Positions 1-9,724 of a stretch of DNA of 64,000 bases are shown piece by piece (within the stretch, counting starts at the first letter, position 1; every line of letters starts with the position of its first letter). The translations under genes and the position numbers were made by a program. This DNA comes from Coniochaeta sp. PMI_546 (taxonomy: Eukaryota > Ascomycota > Sordariomycetes > Coniochaetales > Coniochaetaceae), in NCBI GenBank assembly GCA_021432605.1, contig MU271150.1, forward strand, positions 2,108,001-2,172,000, read 5' to 3'. The notes beneath the pieces were generated by a model. It made no database searches and had not been told where the DNA came from. It was given only the letters and a program-made list of their open reading frames with translations.

Positions 1-3000
1 GATTGGCCTGCGGGAGGGTATCAAGGACCCTAGGGGTTCTGGCTGGACCCTTAAGGGACTTTAAGCCACTTGGTGACTGACCATGTTTCCTTTACTTTGT
101 ACTATGTACAATACTTTAGAGTAGATCTGGCGAGACCTCATCTGTCGCTGGTGTGGCTTCCCGCTGAGGCTTCAACAAGCCCGTGGCCCTGAACAGACTG
201 TGCCTTTCAGTAAACCTGCTTAGGGACGTTACACACGAACGCTTTGCACACATATACCAATTCTGTATTTGGCACGTTGAAACAGAACCGCCTTGGCCGT
301 CATTTTCGATCATCGAGATCACTCTTGACATGAGAAGTCTGTCCAGGAGCCGATGGCCCCACAGCCCCACTGCTCTTTGGCGCCACGACTCGTTGCTGGA
401 GCTGGGACCTTGTTCACGCTGCATGGCTGCATGAGGTAAGTTCTTGTGGGTCTACCCGCTTGTTGGCAGGATCCGGGGTTCAGCGCTGCCCCATTTTCCC
501 CATCAGTCTCGATTTCTCCCCCAAAAGTCGATCCCGCGAGGTTTTCGACGCGGTCATTCGACAAATTCGACCATGAAAAGCAGTGTGCGCGGATGTTCCT
601 GTGTAAGATCGGCCATCTCTGCCCTGCTTTCAACCCGAAAATGTAAATATGGATGGAAACATGAGCCGATTAGCGTAAAGCCAGCTTAATGTTTCCAGAA
701 TCCCATGCAGATCTATTGTGGTCGATGGGATTCGATCAGGCGCAGTTCACCGCGCTTCTCGAGATGCTCTGCCCTGCTCACATACACTACTACAAATGTT
801 TCCACATACAGATTGTGCTGTGCCGGTCATACCGCGACGAAACGATAGGCGTGTCTCTGTCAAACAAGCGGCGTGACTAGTGACCTGGATATTCTAGGCC
901 CAATGGATTCTGCGCCGTTGAACTGGCCTGATAGCGTGACTGTTGTGCCTTCAGTGTACGTGTAGTCGTCCTTGCGCAAGGTGCACACACATTCCGCTTA
1001 AGTCGAACCGACGCTACTGGTATCATGTTTAAAGTTAATGAGTAAGGTAAGGCAATATCAGGAGGATCCGGGGCAAGCGTCTTTTTCACTGACTGTCGTC
1101 GGAGCAGGAAGCGATTGGCTTTCAGCTTTTACCAACTGTGTTTGGTGTGTCCCTGCAGAATAAGAAATCCGTGATGAGGGGTCCTCCCGTGACAGCCGTC
1201 ATATCTCCTGCGGTATATCTACCTTCTACTTACCAGATGTCCTAAGGTAGTGATGTTGAATCGTACGGATTTGAAAACCCAACATCGGTATGGTCACGAG
1301 TAAGAAAGTGCGACTTGGTGTCTAAGCACAACACACACTGGTACCAATACAAAGCATCCCTACCAAGCTTCTATTTCCTCTACGATAACTCACAACACAG
1401 ACACACCTTGCGATAGTATCTAAAGTGCTCTGCCTAACCTACCTACCTTACCTCGATCAGAGTACCTACCTAGTGTAGGTGGTGTACACGTAGGTGTGTG
1501 TAGGCACGGAGCTGTCGCCGATAATGTCTTCCAAGTTTCTGTGCCGCGCTTGTGGACGGGAGCCCAAAAGTGGAGCTCCATTCGGAAATAAGTGGGCATG
1601 TCTGGAGCAAAACCTACGGCGGGACTGAAGAAGTACTCTTGCGGAAGGCACAAGTACCGTCCAGGGATGCGAAGTACCTTACTCTCCTCACGCAAGTCTT
1701 TCGGCAAAGCCCTGTCGATCACTGATCTTGTCCGATTATTGGTTGCCCAGTTTGGCCACAACTTCAGCAGTCGCCAAGGACGTGGAGTGTGCCCTTCCCG
1801 TCGCAGAAAACATACTGCGTACCTGTAGACTCGTGTACTAGTAGGTAAGTTAGTTGTGTGTTTTCTCTCATTGTCCGCAAGATCCACAACACTTGGTTGC
1901 GCTGAGGAGCCTGAGTTTGAAGTTCTACACGTGTAGATCAACTGGGTTCCGATCATCCACAGTATGGTATATTGAAAGGGTGCCCAACTTCAGTCCTGAG
2001 ATCGAGATCTGGGCTGCTCTTGCTCCGTGGAAGATGAGTGAGGCTCAATTCTAAGCCATACTGTACCTAGGACACCATCTCCGACCTAGACAGTCAAGAT
2101 GGCAAAACATTTAGCCATGCTCAGATGTATAAAATATGAACTTTACCAAGCACAAGACCGTTGTTAATCGTGAAACTTATTGTCCAGCTTCATCAGTTGT
2201 TGCGAAACCTTGGGGGCCGGAGAGATCTTCACTTCATGGCCCCTTGGAATCCTTTGATGTTTTCAGTTTCCACAGTACCGTGTATACAGTACACGTGTAA
2301 CCGTACGTGTAGTTGATGCAAAGGAGATCGACGATGACAGCGGCGCGGTAGTGTACACTACTGGGACCCTCTTCAACCCTTGATTTGCACGCCGGAGTCT
2401 TCCATTTCAAGAACAACATGTTTCCATTAAGCCAGTAGTGCCAGCTTGATCGAAATTTCCGGGCGCCCCTCTGGCGGAGTCCACCACTCTTTAGGGCTAG
2501 CCAGTCGCTAGCATTTGCCGATTCAGTTGAAGGCTCCCGTCCTTTTGAACCCTTACTCTAGGTGTACTATGTATACTACACTAGTGTAGTAAGTTTTACG
2601 AGCTCTCTCACGCGAGAAGGACGGTTTTATGGTTCAGTGGAGGAGCAGATCGGGCCCGCACGATCGTACGTCATTCTTACCAAAGACTGGATCTCGTCAT
2701 TCTTCTACAGAAATGAGGTCTACATTCCGTCACTATTGATTTTAGCACGTACCAATACCACGGCCAGCGAAGTCGAAATACTGGCTGCCTGTGAGAAGAA
2801 GAATGGTAGAGCGAAGTGTACACGTGTATGATAGTGATGTGTATACGTACAATTAGAAGCAGTGGCTCGTTATATAGTACCTTAGTGCGCGTATGTCCAC
2901 GTGTAGAGGTACCGAATAGGCGAAATAGCCTGCTAAAGACTGACAAAACGAGGCCGATGATCCAGGGACTACTTCTGAATCTGATCATGGGCCGGGAGAT

Positions 3001-3869
3001 CCGCTGCGGTACTTGCTTCACGATCGTGGGACCAATCAGTCTTACCATGTAGAGACAAATGCACATCAACGGCCAGCCGGATACGATACAGCGGGGCCTG
3101 ATCAACGTGAAGTATCCCTTGTGGTTACAACACTCAGCTGAGAATCCCGTTGTATTGGGAGCTGTCCAGACTTTGGACGTCCTTGGTGACGACAGTCGAC
3201 ACGCCGCAGTGACTCGGTCTGTATATACATAGGCTACGGCTTCTATAGTCTCGTCCCGTCAAAAGCCGTGCATTGTGCACAACCTGTGGCCCGTCGAAAC
3301 CTCGACAGACGACAAGGCTCGACAACTACGTGTAGCCAAGTTACCCGTGGCGTTGCCGCTGTGCTGTGTACATGTAGAGCTCTGGTGCCAGACCCGACGG
3401 CAGGCTGGCGCAAGCGGAAAGCGGTGGATACCTTGGAAGTACAACGAGCGGGTCGTAGGCTCTGGCCATGTACACCGGATGCTCCACTTGTACTTTCGGC
3501 GCATTCGCTGGAACGTGCAAAATGTGGCTTGTCCTGCGACCCCTCGCCAGTTCGCCAAGGGATGTGGTCCCCTGACCCTGCTCTTCGTCCGTTTTTGGTG
3601 GCAGGGCTTTGGCTGCTTGCAGCATGTTTTTGGGGTGCGTCTCTGAACGAGAGACGGCCAGGGAGAAAAATAAGAATGGGGTTTCATGCGTTCCCAGTCC
3701 ACTTTCACTTTCCCATGTTCGGCAATGACTGAGACGCTACTCGACCACTTCCTTTATATTATGGCAGTACCCCCTCGGATGTGCCACACTGCTTCGCCTG
3801 ACGTCTTGTTGATACCCTCACTTTCCAACGAACCTTCATCCCCAACAACTTTCCTAGCCCAGCCGCCTC
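1..3869. other. Intergenic spacer, no supported gene
   Basis: Several open frames of 60 to 180 codons occur here, but they overlap on both strands, mostly lack an ATG in good context, and show no recognisable domain. The stretch 3259-3732 is open in four frames at once, which fits a locally GC-rich composition rather than coding. The visible structure is a set of short perfect palindromes between 1.9 and 2.9 kb (listed separately) and a tandem (CTCTGAA)3 repeat at 3881-3901, the latter lying inside the proposed leader intron of the downstream zinc-finger gene. Confidence 0.6.
1924..2828. repeat. Cluster of short perfect palindromes
   Basis: Perfect inverted repeats without a loop are concentrated here: TCTACACGTGTAGA (1924-1937), TACACGTGTA (2290-2299 and 2819-2828), GTAGTGTACACTAC (2348-2361) and TACTACACTAGTGTAGTA (2574-2591). 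They share the half-site CTACAC or TACAC. The core CACGTG is an E-box, so some could be bHLH binding sites, but their density in a gene-poor spacer also fits a genome-wide palindromic repeat. Function is unknown. Confidence 0.6.
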
Positions 3870-4003
3870 GTAAGTGTTTCCTCTGAACTCTGAACTCTGA
3901 ACGGACCTTCCCGACTCCCATCTCTTGCGCCAATGCAGTTGCGTGTCTCTCTGCGTCTCCGCCTTGCTACCTTTCCGAGCTGTGGACTAACACGAGCTTG
4001 CAG
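3870..4003 (+). other. Probable 5' leader intron of the zinc-finger gene
   Basis: A consensus donor GTAAGTG at 3870 is followed by a branch-like CTAAC near 3987 and an acceptor GCAG ending at 4003, 268 bases before the ATG at 4272. The length of 134 nt fits the longer introns of this window. The (CTCTGAA)3 tandem repeat lies inside. This is an inference from splice consensus only; no coding frame constrains it. Confidence 0.4.
3881..3901. repeat. (CTCTGAA)3 tandem repeat
   Basis: Three exact head-to-tail copies of the heptamer CTCTGAA lie about 370 bases upstream of the zinc-finger gene start, within the proposed leader intron. Confidence 0.8.
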
Positions 4004-4271
4004 CACACGAGAGCTTGAACTGCGAGACCGGCATATATCACCAGCATACTTCCAGCCTCAAACTTTAGACGAGATCGGAATATCAGACACATTATAACGG
4101 CTCTTATCCGTCGGTTTTGCCCAACTCTCACAGTTGTTACGACCCGCGTGTTACGTTTTTAAGTGAAGGGCTTGCTGTGCTACCCTACCGCGGTGCTACT
4201 TCTATACAAAATTAAATATCTTGGGTTGTGTCCGGCTCTCAAGAATTTGAATTTGGAATATCATCTTCAAA

Positions 4272-5111
4272 ATGCACGCTCGCGATGCTGCGGGACGCAA
4301 GGTCTCGCTCCTAAACGATGACTATAACCTCCAACGCCAACAGCCCCTTACTCAACAGCCATTATATCACAACTACCCGCCACCACCGTCCGCCAGCAGT
4401 GGTTCTTCTTCGCCGAACACTCCGGAACTCCTGCGGTCAGATTCGTACGACTCTCAGATCAGCAGTGAGCCGATATCACCACTCACACCGGCCTTTGAGT
4501 TCGGTCGCTACGCCCCAGTGCAACCTCTAGCGCGATCACACTATGACGACTACATGGAGTACAACACAGGTTCCAAGCGACCAAGCTCTGTCTTTGCCGA
4601 GACCAGATCATCTTCGTATGAAGATGACGCGGCCACCAGCCCCTCCGCGACGACTCCGTCGTCAGAACGCCCCGGCAAGCGTTATCCATGTCGGTATCGG
4701 GATAGTCATGGCTGTGAAAAGACCTTCACCACCTCCGGTCACGCGTCTCGGCACTCCAAGATCCACACGGCTGAGAAGGCTGTGCCGTGTACCTACCCGG
4801 GTTGTTCCAAGAAGTTCACCCGCGCCGACAACATGAAGCAGCACCTCGAGACCCACTACAAGGAGAAATCCCGGCCCTCTCTCTCTGCCAGCGATCGGCG
4901 CTTATCCACAGCGTCTAAATCGTCTTCCTCCGGCCGCAAGGCAGCAGCGACAATTGCGGCTTTGCGAAGTACGCCTCCGCTCCCCTCACCAGGCGGCGCC
5001 TGGGACATGCGGGCTCTGAACCTCCCGCTTATGAGCAGGCCGGGGGCCTCTCGCGCCCCAAGTGGCCTCGATGCCCTCGCAATGGCGATAGCATGCCAAG
5101 AGGGAGCTTGA
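4272..5111 (+). CDS. csp-1: C2H2 zinc-finger transcription factor, CSP-1/NRG1-like
   Basis: A single-exon frame encodes 279 residues with two adjacent C2H2 fingers near residues 137-195. Finger 1 has the spacing C-x7-C-x12-H-x3-H and contains FTTSGHASRH; finger 2 is C-x4-C-x12-H-x3-H with FTRADNMKQH. This finger pair is characteristic of Neurospora CSP-1 and the yeast Nrg1/Nrg2 repressors (known: CSP-1 is a light- and clock-controlled repressor of metabolic genes and acts in conidial separation; Nrg1 works in glucose repression). The rest is low complexity: Pro/Ser-rich before the fingers and Ser/Ala-rich after them. The start is the first ATG in frame, preceded by AAA. It should act in the nucleus. 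The neighbours are spacer upstream and the convergent acetate kinase gene downstream. The family call is strong; strict orthology to csp-1 is inferred from memory of the finger sequence. Confidence 0.85.
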   Translation: MHARDAAGRKVSLLNDDYNLQRQQPLTQQPLYHNYPPPPSASSGSSSPNTPELLRSDSYDSQISSEPISPLTPAFEFGRYAPVQPLARSHYDDYMEYNTGSKRPSSVFAETRSSSYEDDAATSPSATTPSSERPGKRYPCRYRDSHGCEKTFTTSGHASRHSKIHTAEKAVPCTYPGCSKKFTRADNMKQHLETHYKEKSRPSLSASDRRLSTASKSSSSGRKAAATIAALRSTPPLPSPGGAWDMRALNLPLMSRPGASRAPSGLDALAMAIACQEGA

Positions 5112-6207
5112 CGGATCATTCGCCTCCGACGGACCTCCTCGCCTCGTTGAGAGGCCACTCCTCGCCGTAGCTTTCATAAGCTCTAACAACCGCCATTCTT
5201 ATTTGTCCATATTTCTGTTAATATCTCTTTATACAATATCCGGTTACAAAACCACTCTGTTTTCTCCTAAAATACACGAGAATGACTTGGGACGGCGTTC
5301 TGGGCTATGATACAAGAATGGTTGCACGTATACGCACAGGCAACTTGCATCGGGATATACGTTAATGGGTATGGGGGACACGACACAAAGAGCATTTCAG
5401 CCGGCGCAGACGGAACGGCGATTATTTTTTTTCTTTTGGTTCCTGGACACGCTCTAGCATGTCGGGTCTTTGCCTTGAACAGGTCCTGTTCATGTTGGGT
5501 TGGATTTCTGTATCTCTTTCGGGTTACTGCACTATGGAGTCCTAAAGGGGACTGCTATAGAACAGATGACGGCACGGGACGTCGGAACTCATGTCATACT
5601 AACGGCGTGATAAGCTGGAGCAACTGACGGAGGGCGCATTCTGTTGTTTGACGAGTCCTATCTCGGGCATGCGGAGGGTCGCAGTGTTTCCATTTGCTTC
5701 AACTCCGGATGGGCGACGGGGCCGTCACGAAAGACATTGAATGTTGAGTTTGCAAGCACTGTCAACATGAATGTGTGTAGCTGGAGGCTTGGATTCTGTG
5801 AGATGCGGGATATTTGATACCAACAGGAGGATTGCGTGACTGGTTCGTCGTGTCAATTGAAGCAATCACGGACACTCGGGTAGAAGCGAATACAAAGCAG
5901 CTTCAACCAATCTATACCGTGCTTGCTCCGTTATTCATATTGGACGAGATCTTGCTGGGAAAGTGTGGCGCGTACTTGCTCAACCTTATTGCTTGCCCCC
6001 AACACTGTGAAATCTATGATTATAATCACACCACGCAAACATAACGCACCGAGGAATCCGCCTGCTCCGTCCTGTATTCCGAAGGACCCGTATCGATAAG
6101 CTCCGTCTGTCCGCCGTCTCGACTCTAAGGGACTGCACAGAACTCCCTTCTAACACTCGAGAATGGTCCAGCCACTCACTTTCACTTACCATTGTAAGCT
6201 CCGCATC
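5112..6207. other. Intergenic spacer between convergent genes
   Basis: This holds the 3' flanks of the zinc-finger gene and of acetate kinase. No open frame with a recognisable domain, no RNA gene and no repeat was seen. Confidence 0.6.
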
Positions 6208-7552
6208 TCAATTCTTCATTCCATCCTCTCTCCAGATCTTCTCATCCTCCGCAACAGCCCTTGCCATCTCAAACTGCTCATCGGTCTGGCAGACCAGAAC
6301 CCTGTGCGGGGCCCCTTCCCTGCCCACATCTTGCACCACGCCCTCGATCTTCTTCCCATTTCTGCCCTCGTCGATCTCGAAGCCGAGACACTGGCACTGC
6401 TCCACCACCGCCGCCCTCAGCCGCTCGCTCTTCTCGCCTATCCCGCCGGCAAACACCAGCGCGTCGACCTGTCCCCTGAGAGTGACGTAGTACGTCCCCA
6501 CGAAGCCGCATATGCGGTCCACGAACAGGTCGAAGGCGAGCTTGTGCGTCGGGTCCGAGGAGGCGGCGATGGTGCCGAAGTTGGTCGTGCCCGTGAGGGA
6601 CTTCCAGCCCGATTCCTTGTTCAGGATCTCTTCTGCGCGGGAGATGTGCAGTTCCTTCGTGCTGGCGGGCGAGAGGCGGCCCACGTCCGACGCGTAGTGG
6701 AATACGAGACTGTTTTCCGCGGTGCGTTAGCAATTAGAGAAAAAGGAGCTAGGATCGAGAGGGGCAGGAAAGGTAGACATACCTAGGATCAACGCTCCCG
6801 CTCCGCGTGGCGCCGGGCAGACCAGCCAGTGGCGTGAGCCCCATACTCGTGTCCCAGCTCTTGCCGCCCTTGATCGCGCAGGCGCTGGCGCCGGAGCCGA
6901 GGTGCAGGGCGATGATGTTGGTCTCGCTGGCCGACTTGCCTAGGAAGTCCGCCACAGAGCGCGTGATGAAGGCGTAGCTGATGCCGTGGAAGCCATACTT
7001 GCGGAGCCGGTTGCTCTTGGCTATGGACTGGTCGATCGGGTAGGTGCGGATGTGGTCCGGCAAGGTGGAGTGGAATTGGCTGTCGAAGCAGGCGACGTTG
7101 ATGGCCGAGGGGAGCTTCTTGATGCAGGACTTGACGATCTCGAGAGACTTGGCATTGTGGAGAGGTGCCAGATCGTTGAGCTCCTCAATTTTGTTGTAGG
7201 TGTCAGGGGTGATTATCTCTTGGTTGTTGAAGTCGCCGCCGTGGACGATGCGGTGGGTTACCACGGCTATATGGTCTTTTTCCTTGATATTTGGCAGTTC
7301 TTGGTCGTCGATGAGAGTCTGGAGGAGGAGGCTGAAAGCGTCGTCTTGGCTCTCTATCTTGCCCTCGACGTCCTGGGATTTGACCACGCTGGTCGAGCCG
7401 CGCTTGTAGTCTAGTTTTGGCGGTGGTGATGTGAGCCCGCTAACCTGCAGCTCGGCGATTTGCTTCGGGTCTCGGCCTTTCGAGGTGGTGAAGACAGAGA
7501 TCTTCACAGAGGAAGATCCCGCGTTGACAGACAGGATAACTTTCTCTGTCAT
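6208..7552 (-). CDS. ack1: Acetate kinase
   Basis: Two exons (7552-6783 and 6709-6208) joined over a 73-nt intron (GTATGT donor, ACAG acceptor) encode 423 residues, normal for the family. The enzyme interconverts acetyl phosphate plus ADP and acetate plus ATP. Family motifs are intact: the N-terminal phosphate-binding NAGSSSVK (residues 10-17), HRIVHGG, CFDSQFHSTLP with the His of the acetate pocket, YGFHG, HLGSGAS, the active Arg in GATRSGSVDP at the splice junction, and FAGGIGEKS near the C-terminus. The exon join restores DPSLVFHYASDVG, confirming the intron. In filamentous fungi acetate kinase is thought to work with phosphoketolase (Xfp), which makes acetyl phosphate; no Xfp gene is in this window. 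No targeting signal is obvious, so it is probably cytosolic. Confidence 0.96.
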
Positions 7553-8286
7553 TGTTATGGTGTGCCCGAAATTCCGAGATTCAACTTGAATGAACTGGTT
7601 GAGATGGGCCCAAGTTGGAGGTTAAGTCGATATCGGACGATCAGGCCGAGTCTGCGACGGCTTTGCTTTTTAACGTGGAGGCTCTGCGAGGTCTACGACG
7701 GTAGCATCACTTTCATCGTGCGATCCCAGAGCTATTTTCCTTGTCCGGGGAGCGGCCGAGTTATCAGCTGAGAGCGTCTCACGATGCTGGGCCGCCGTAG
7801 TGGGCTGATTAAGAATTGGCCCGAAATCGTATGACGTACATCGAGGGGTATCGGAGCGGGTCCCGAGCGGCTTCGGCCCGTTCGAACCAGTACCCCGGGC
7901 CGGGGCCACGTGGGGTGCTATATGGCGAGATCTTTCGTATTGGTTAGCCTGGGTCTGTGCTATCTATCACAAAGAGCAGTCTTGCAAATAAATAGAAGTG
8001 TCTTAGTTCTGCCTTGAAGATTGGATCGTTTGCGCTTATGTGCAAGGTCTAGAGTCTAGAATATACAATCTCAGGTCCTACATAATACAAGTTCAGTTGG
8101 GCATATACATGCTACCCTCGACCGTTCCCAACGTCGGTCTGTGGTAGTGGTAGCCCTCTGCGTGGATAACATACGCTATCTGGTATCTTTGTGGAAAGAA
8201 AAAGGCTCCCTAAGTCATATGCGTCTCTCATACATGGCGGCGTGGATCTCGTGAAAGGACCGCTTGCTGGGTTTTAACAAGCGTAT
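7553..8286. other. Intergenic spacer
   Basis: This contains the acetate kinase promoter and the 3' flank of the upstream unknown gene, which is on the same strand. A GC-rich stretch near 7850-7910 contains a GTTCGAAC-like string but does not fold as a tRNA. Nothing else was recognised. Confidence 0.5.
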
Positions 8287-9724
8287 TCAGGCAGTCGTGT
8301 GTGTGTTGAAGTGATCTGGCGCATCAGGTCCCGGTCCTGGTCCGCTAAATTCGTCTGGGGATACGTTTTCATTCATCTGGTTGCCGTTAGACTCTGGCGA
8401 GGGTAGTTCGACGTGGTTTTCTGGGAACGGTACTCCGAATTCGCCGTCGGAGCTATGCGCTATGGCCCATCTTTCTATAAACCTGCTATAGTCTAAGCTA
8501 ACAGTCAGCTGCTGGCCGTGGACTAGCGATGGCAGGAAAAAGATTGAGGCTAGGGATATGGCTCTGTCCTACCGTCGGTACCCTGCTGCATCCGCTCATT
8601 CCTAGTGAATTGTATGCCTAGGTAGCGGACATCGAGGCCACTAACCGGCTGCGCAGCCACGGTGCTAGGTCCTGCCTGTGCAGCGATGGTGGCAGACGCT
8701 TGACGCGGTCGGAATATGGATGTTGCTGAGAACCGGCGACCCTGATTGGACGTATCGGGTGCGCTTCCTCTCCGACTGCCCCTGGCCTGGAGCCGGAGCC
8801 GACGGTGGCGGTCGTCTCGCTGTCGCACCGCCGGTTCAAAGTCGTTGACAAGATACTCCTTCCATCGCCGCCTATGGTTCGCGAAAAAGCTTATGTAGTG
8901 GAAGGTCGAGTATCTGTCGCGCCAAATCTTCATCCTCTGGATCGTGCCGAGACCTCGCACATTGCCGTAATTGTCAGTCCTTCCGTGTGTGTCGGACCAG
9001 ATTACGTCGACGTCAAACCAGTCGACCAGATCTCTTCTTCGTACATCCCCTTGGAACTGGATGGAGCTCTCAATCGTAGTGAACTCGTACTTGACCTCCA
9101 TATAATCATCAAGAAACACTCCCTCAGGCGTTTCATACCTCACCCTCTGCGGCCCCTTGAATGTCAGATACAACTCCAGCTCCCGAGGATCTCCGAAGCG
9201 CCGATGTTGCGCATGAAGGGTGTAGGGGTGAGTATCGGCCGGAGAATCGGATGGAACTGTTTACAGTTTAGCCAAAGCTAAGTCATTGCTCAAGTGTTCG
9301 GCAGAAGTCAGTACTTGACAAATGACGTACGATAGTGTTCCAAGACCTCTCCCTCGTAACTGCATCGCCAGACCACACGCGGAGGGTCTGTACCAATAAC
9401 CTCCCAAGGCCCAAGGTAAATCGTGGACTCGTTGGGTGTCTGCTCGAATAATATGCTAGGGATTCATGTCAGATGGGTGTAAGCGGTACGGGTAAGTCAG
9501 TGTCTCTGTCCCCTGTTCACCTACATGGTTGCATGGTAGCCAGGGGGGCCAAGATCCAGCGGTCTAAGAGGCGTCTCTGGGCCTGAAGACTCTGACGTCA
9601 AGGGTGATATTGCAGAGTTAGGGGTCCAAGCTGAACCTGTAGGGCTCGTATACTGGGCATAAGCGGTCGGGGCACTATGCGACGACGATACAAATGACGA
9701 CGTTGAGGATCCGGGGACAGCCAT
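8287..9724 (-). CDS. Conserved-looking fungal protein of unknown function
   Basis: Four exons can be joined in frame: 9724-9525, 9455-9331, 9256-8582 and 8492-8287, giving about 401 residues. Introns 1 to 3 have GTAGGT, GTACGT and GTACCG donors with CTAG, ACAG and TTAG acceptors, and each join keeps the frame. A second possible donor for intron 3 lies 12 nt downstream at 8570/8569. The first 65 residues are Ser/Thr/Pro-rich. A folded-looking core (about residues 66-250) is rich in Trp, Tyr and Phe, with YLGPWEVIG, VVWRCSYEGE, YMEVKYEFTT and KIWRDRYSTFHYISFFANHRRRW. A low-complexity tail with a Pro/Gly/Glu-rich end follows. I recognise no domain, signal peptide or membrane segment. The last exon is short and easy to miss. 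It sits head-to-tail upstream of acetate kinase. Confidence 0.75.

Noticed and set aside
1420-1956. 178-codon minus-strand frame
   Set aside because: The sequence is low-information and overlaps palindromic repeats; its start is not a clear ATG and no domain is recognisable.
3259-3732. Overlapping open frames of 94-154 codons on both strands
   Set aside because: Four frames are open at once because the stretch is GC-rich; no domain, no conserved start context, no splice logic.
7860-7910. GTTCGAAC string resembling a tRNA T arm
   Set aside because: No matching acceptor, D or anticodon arms on either strand.
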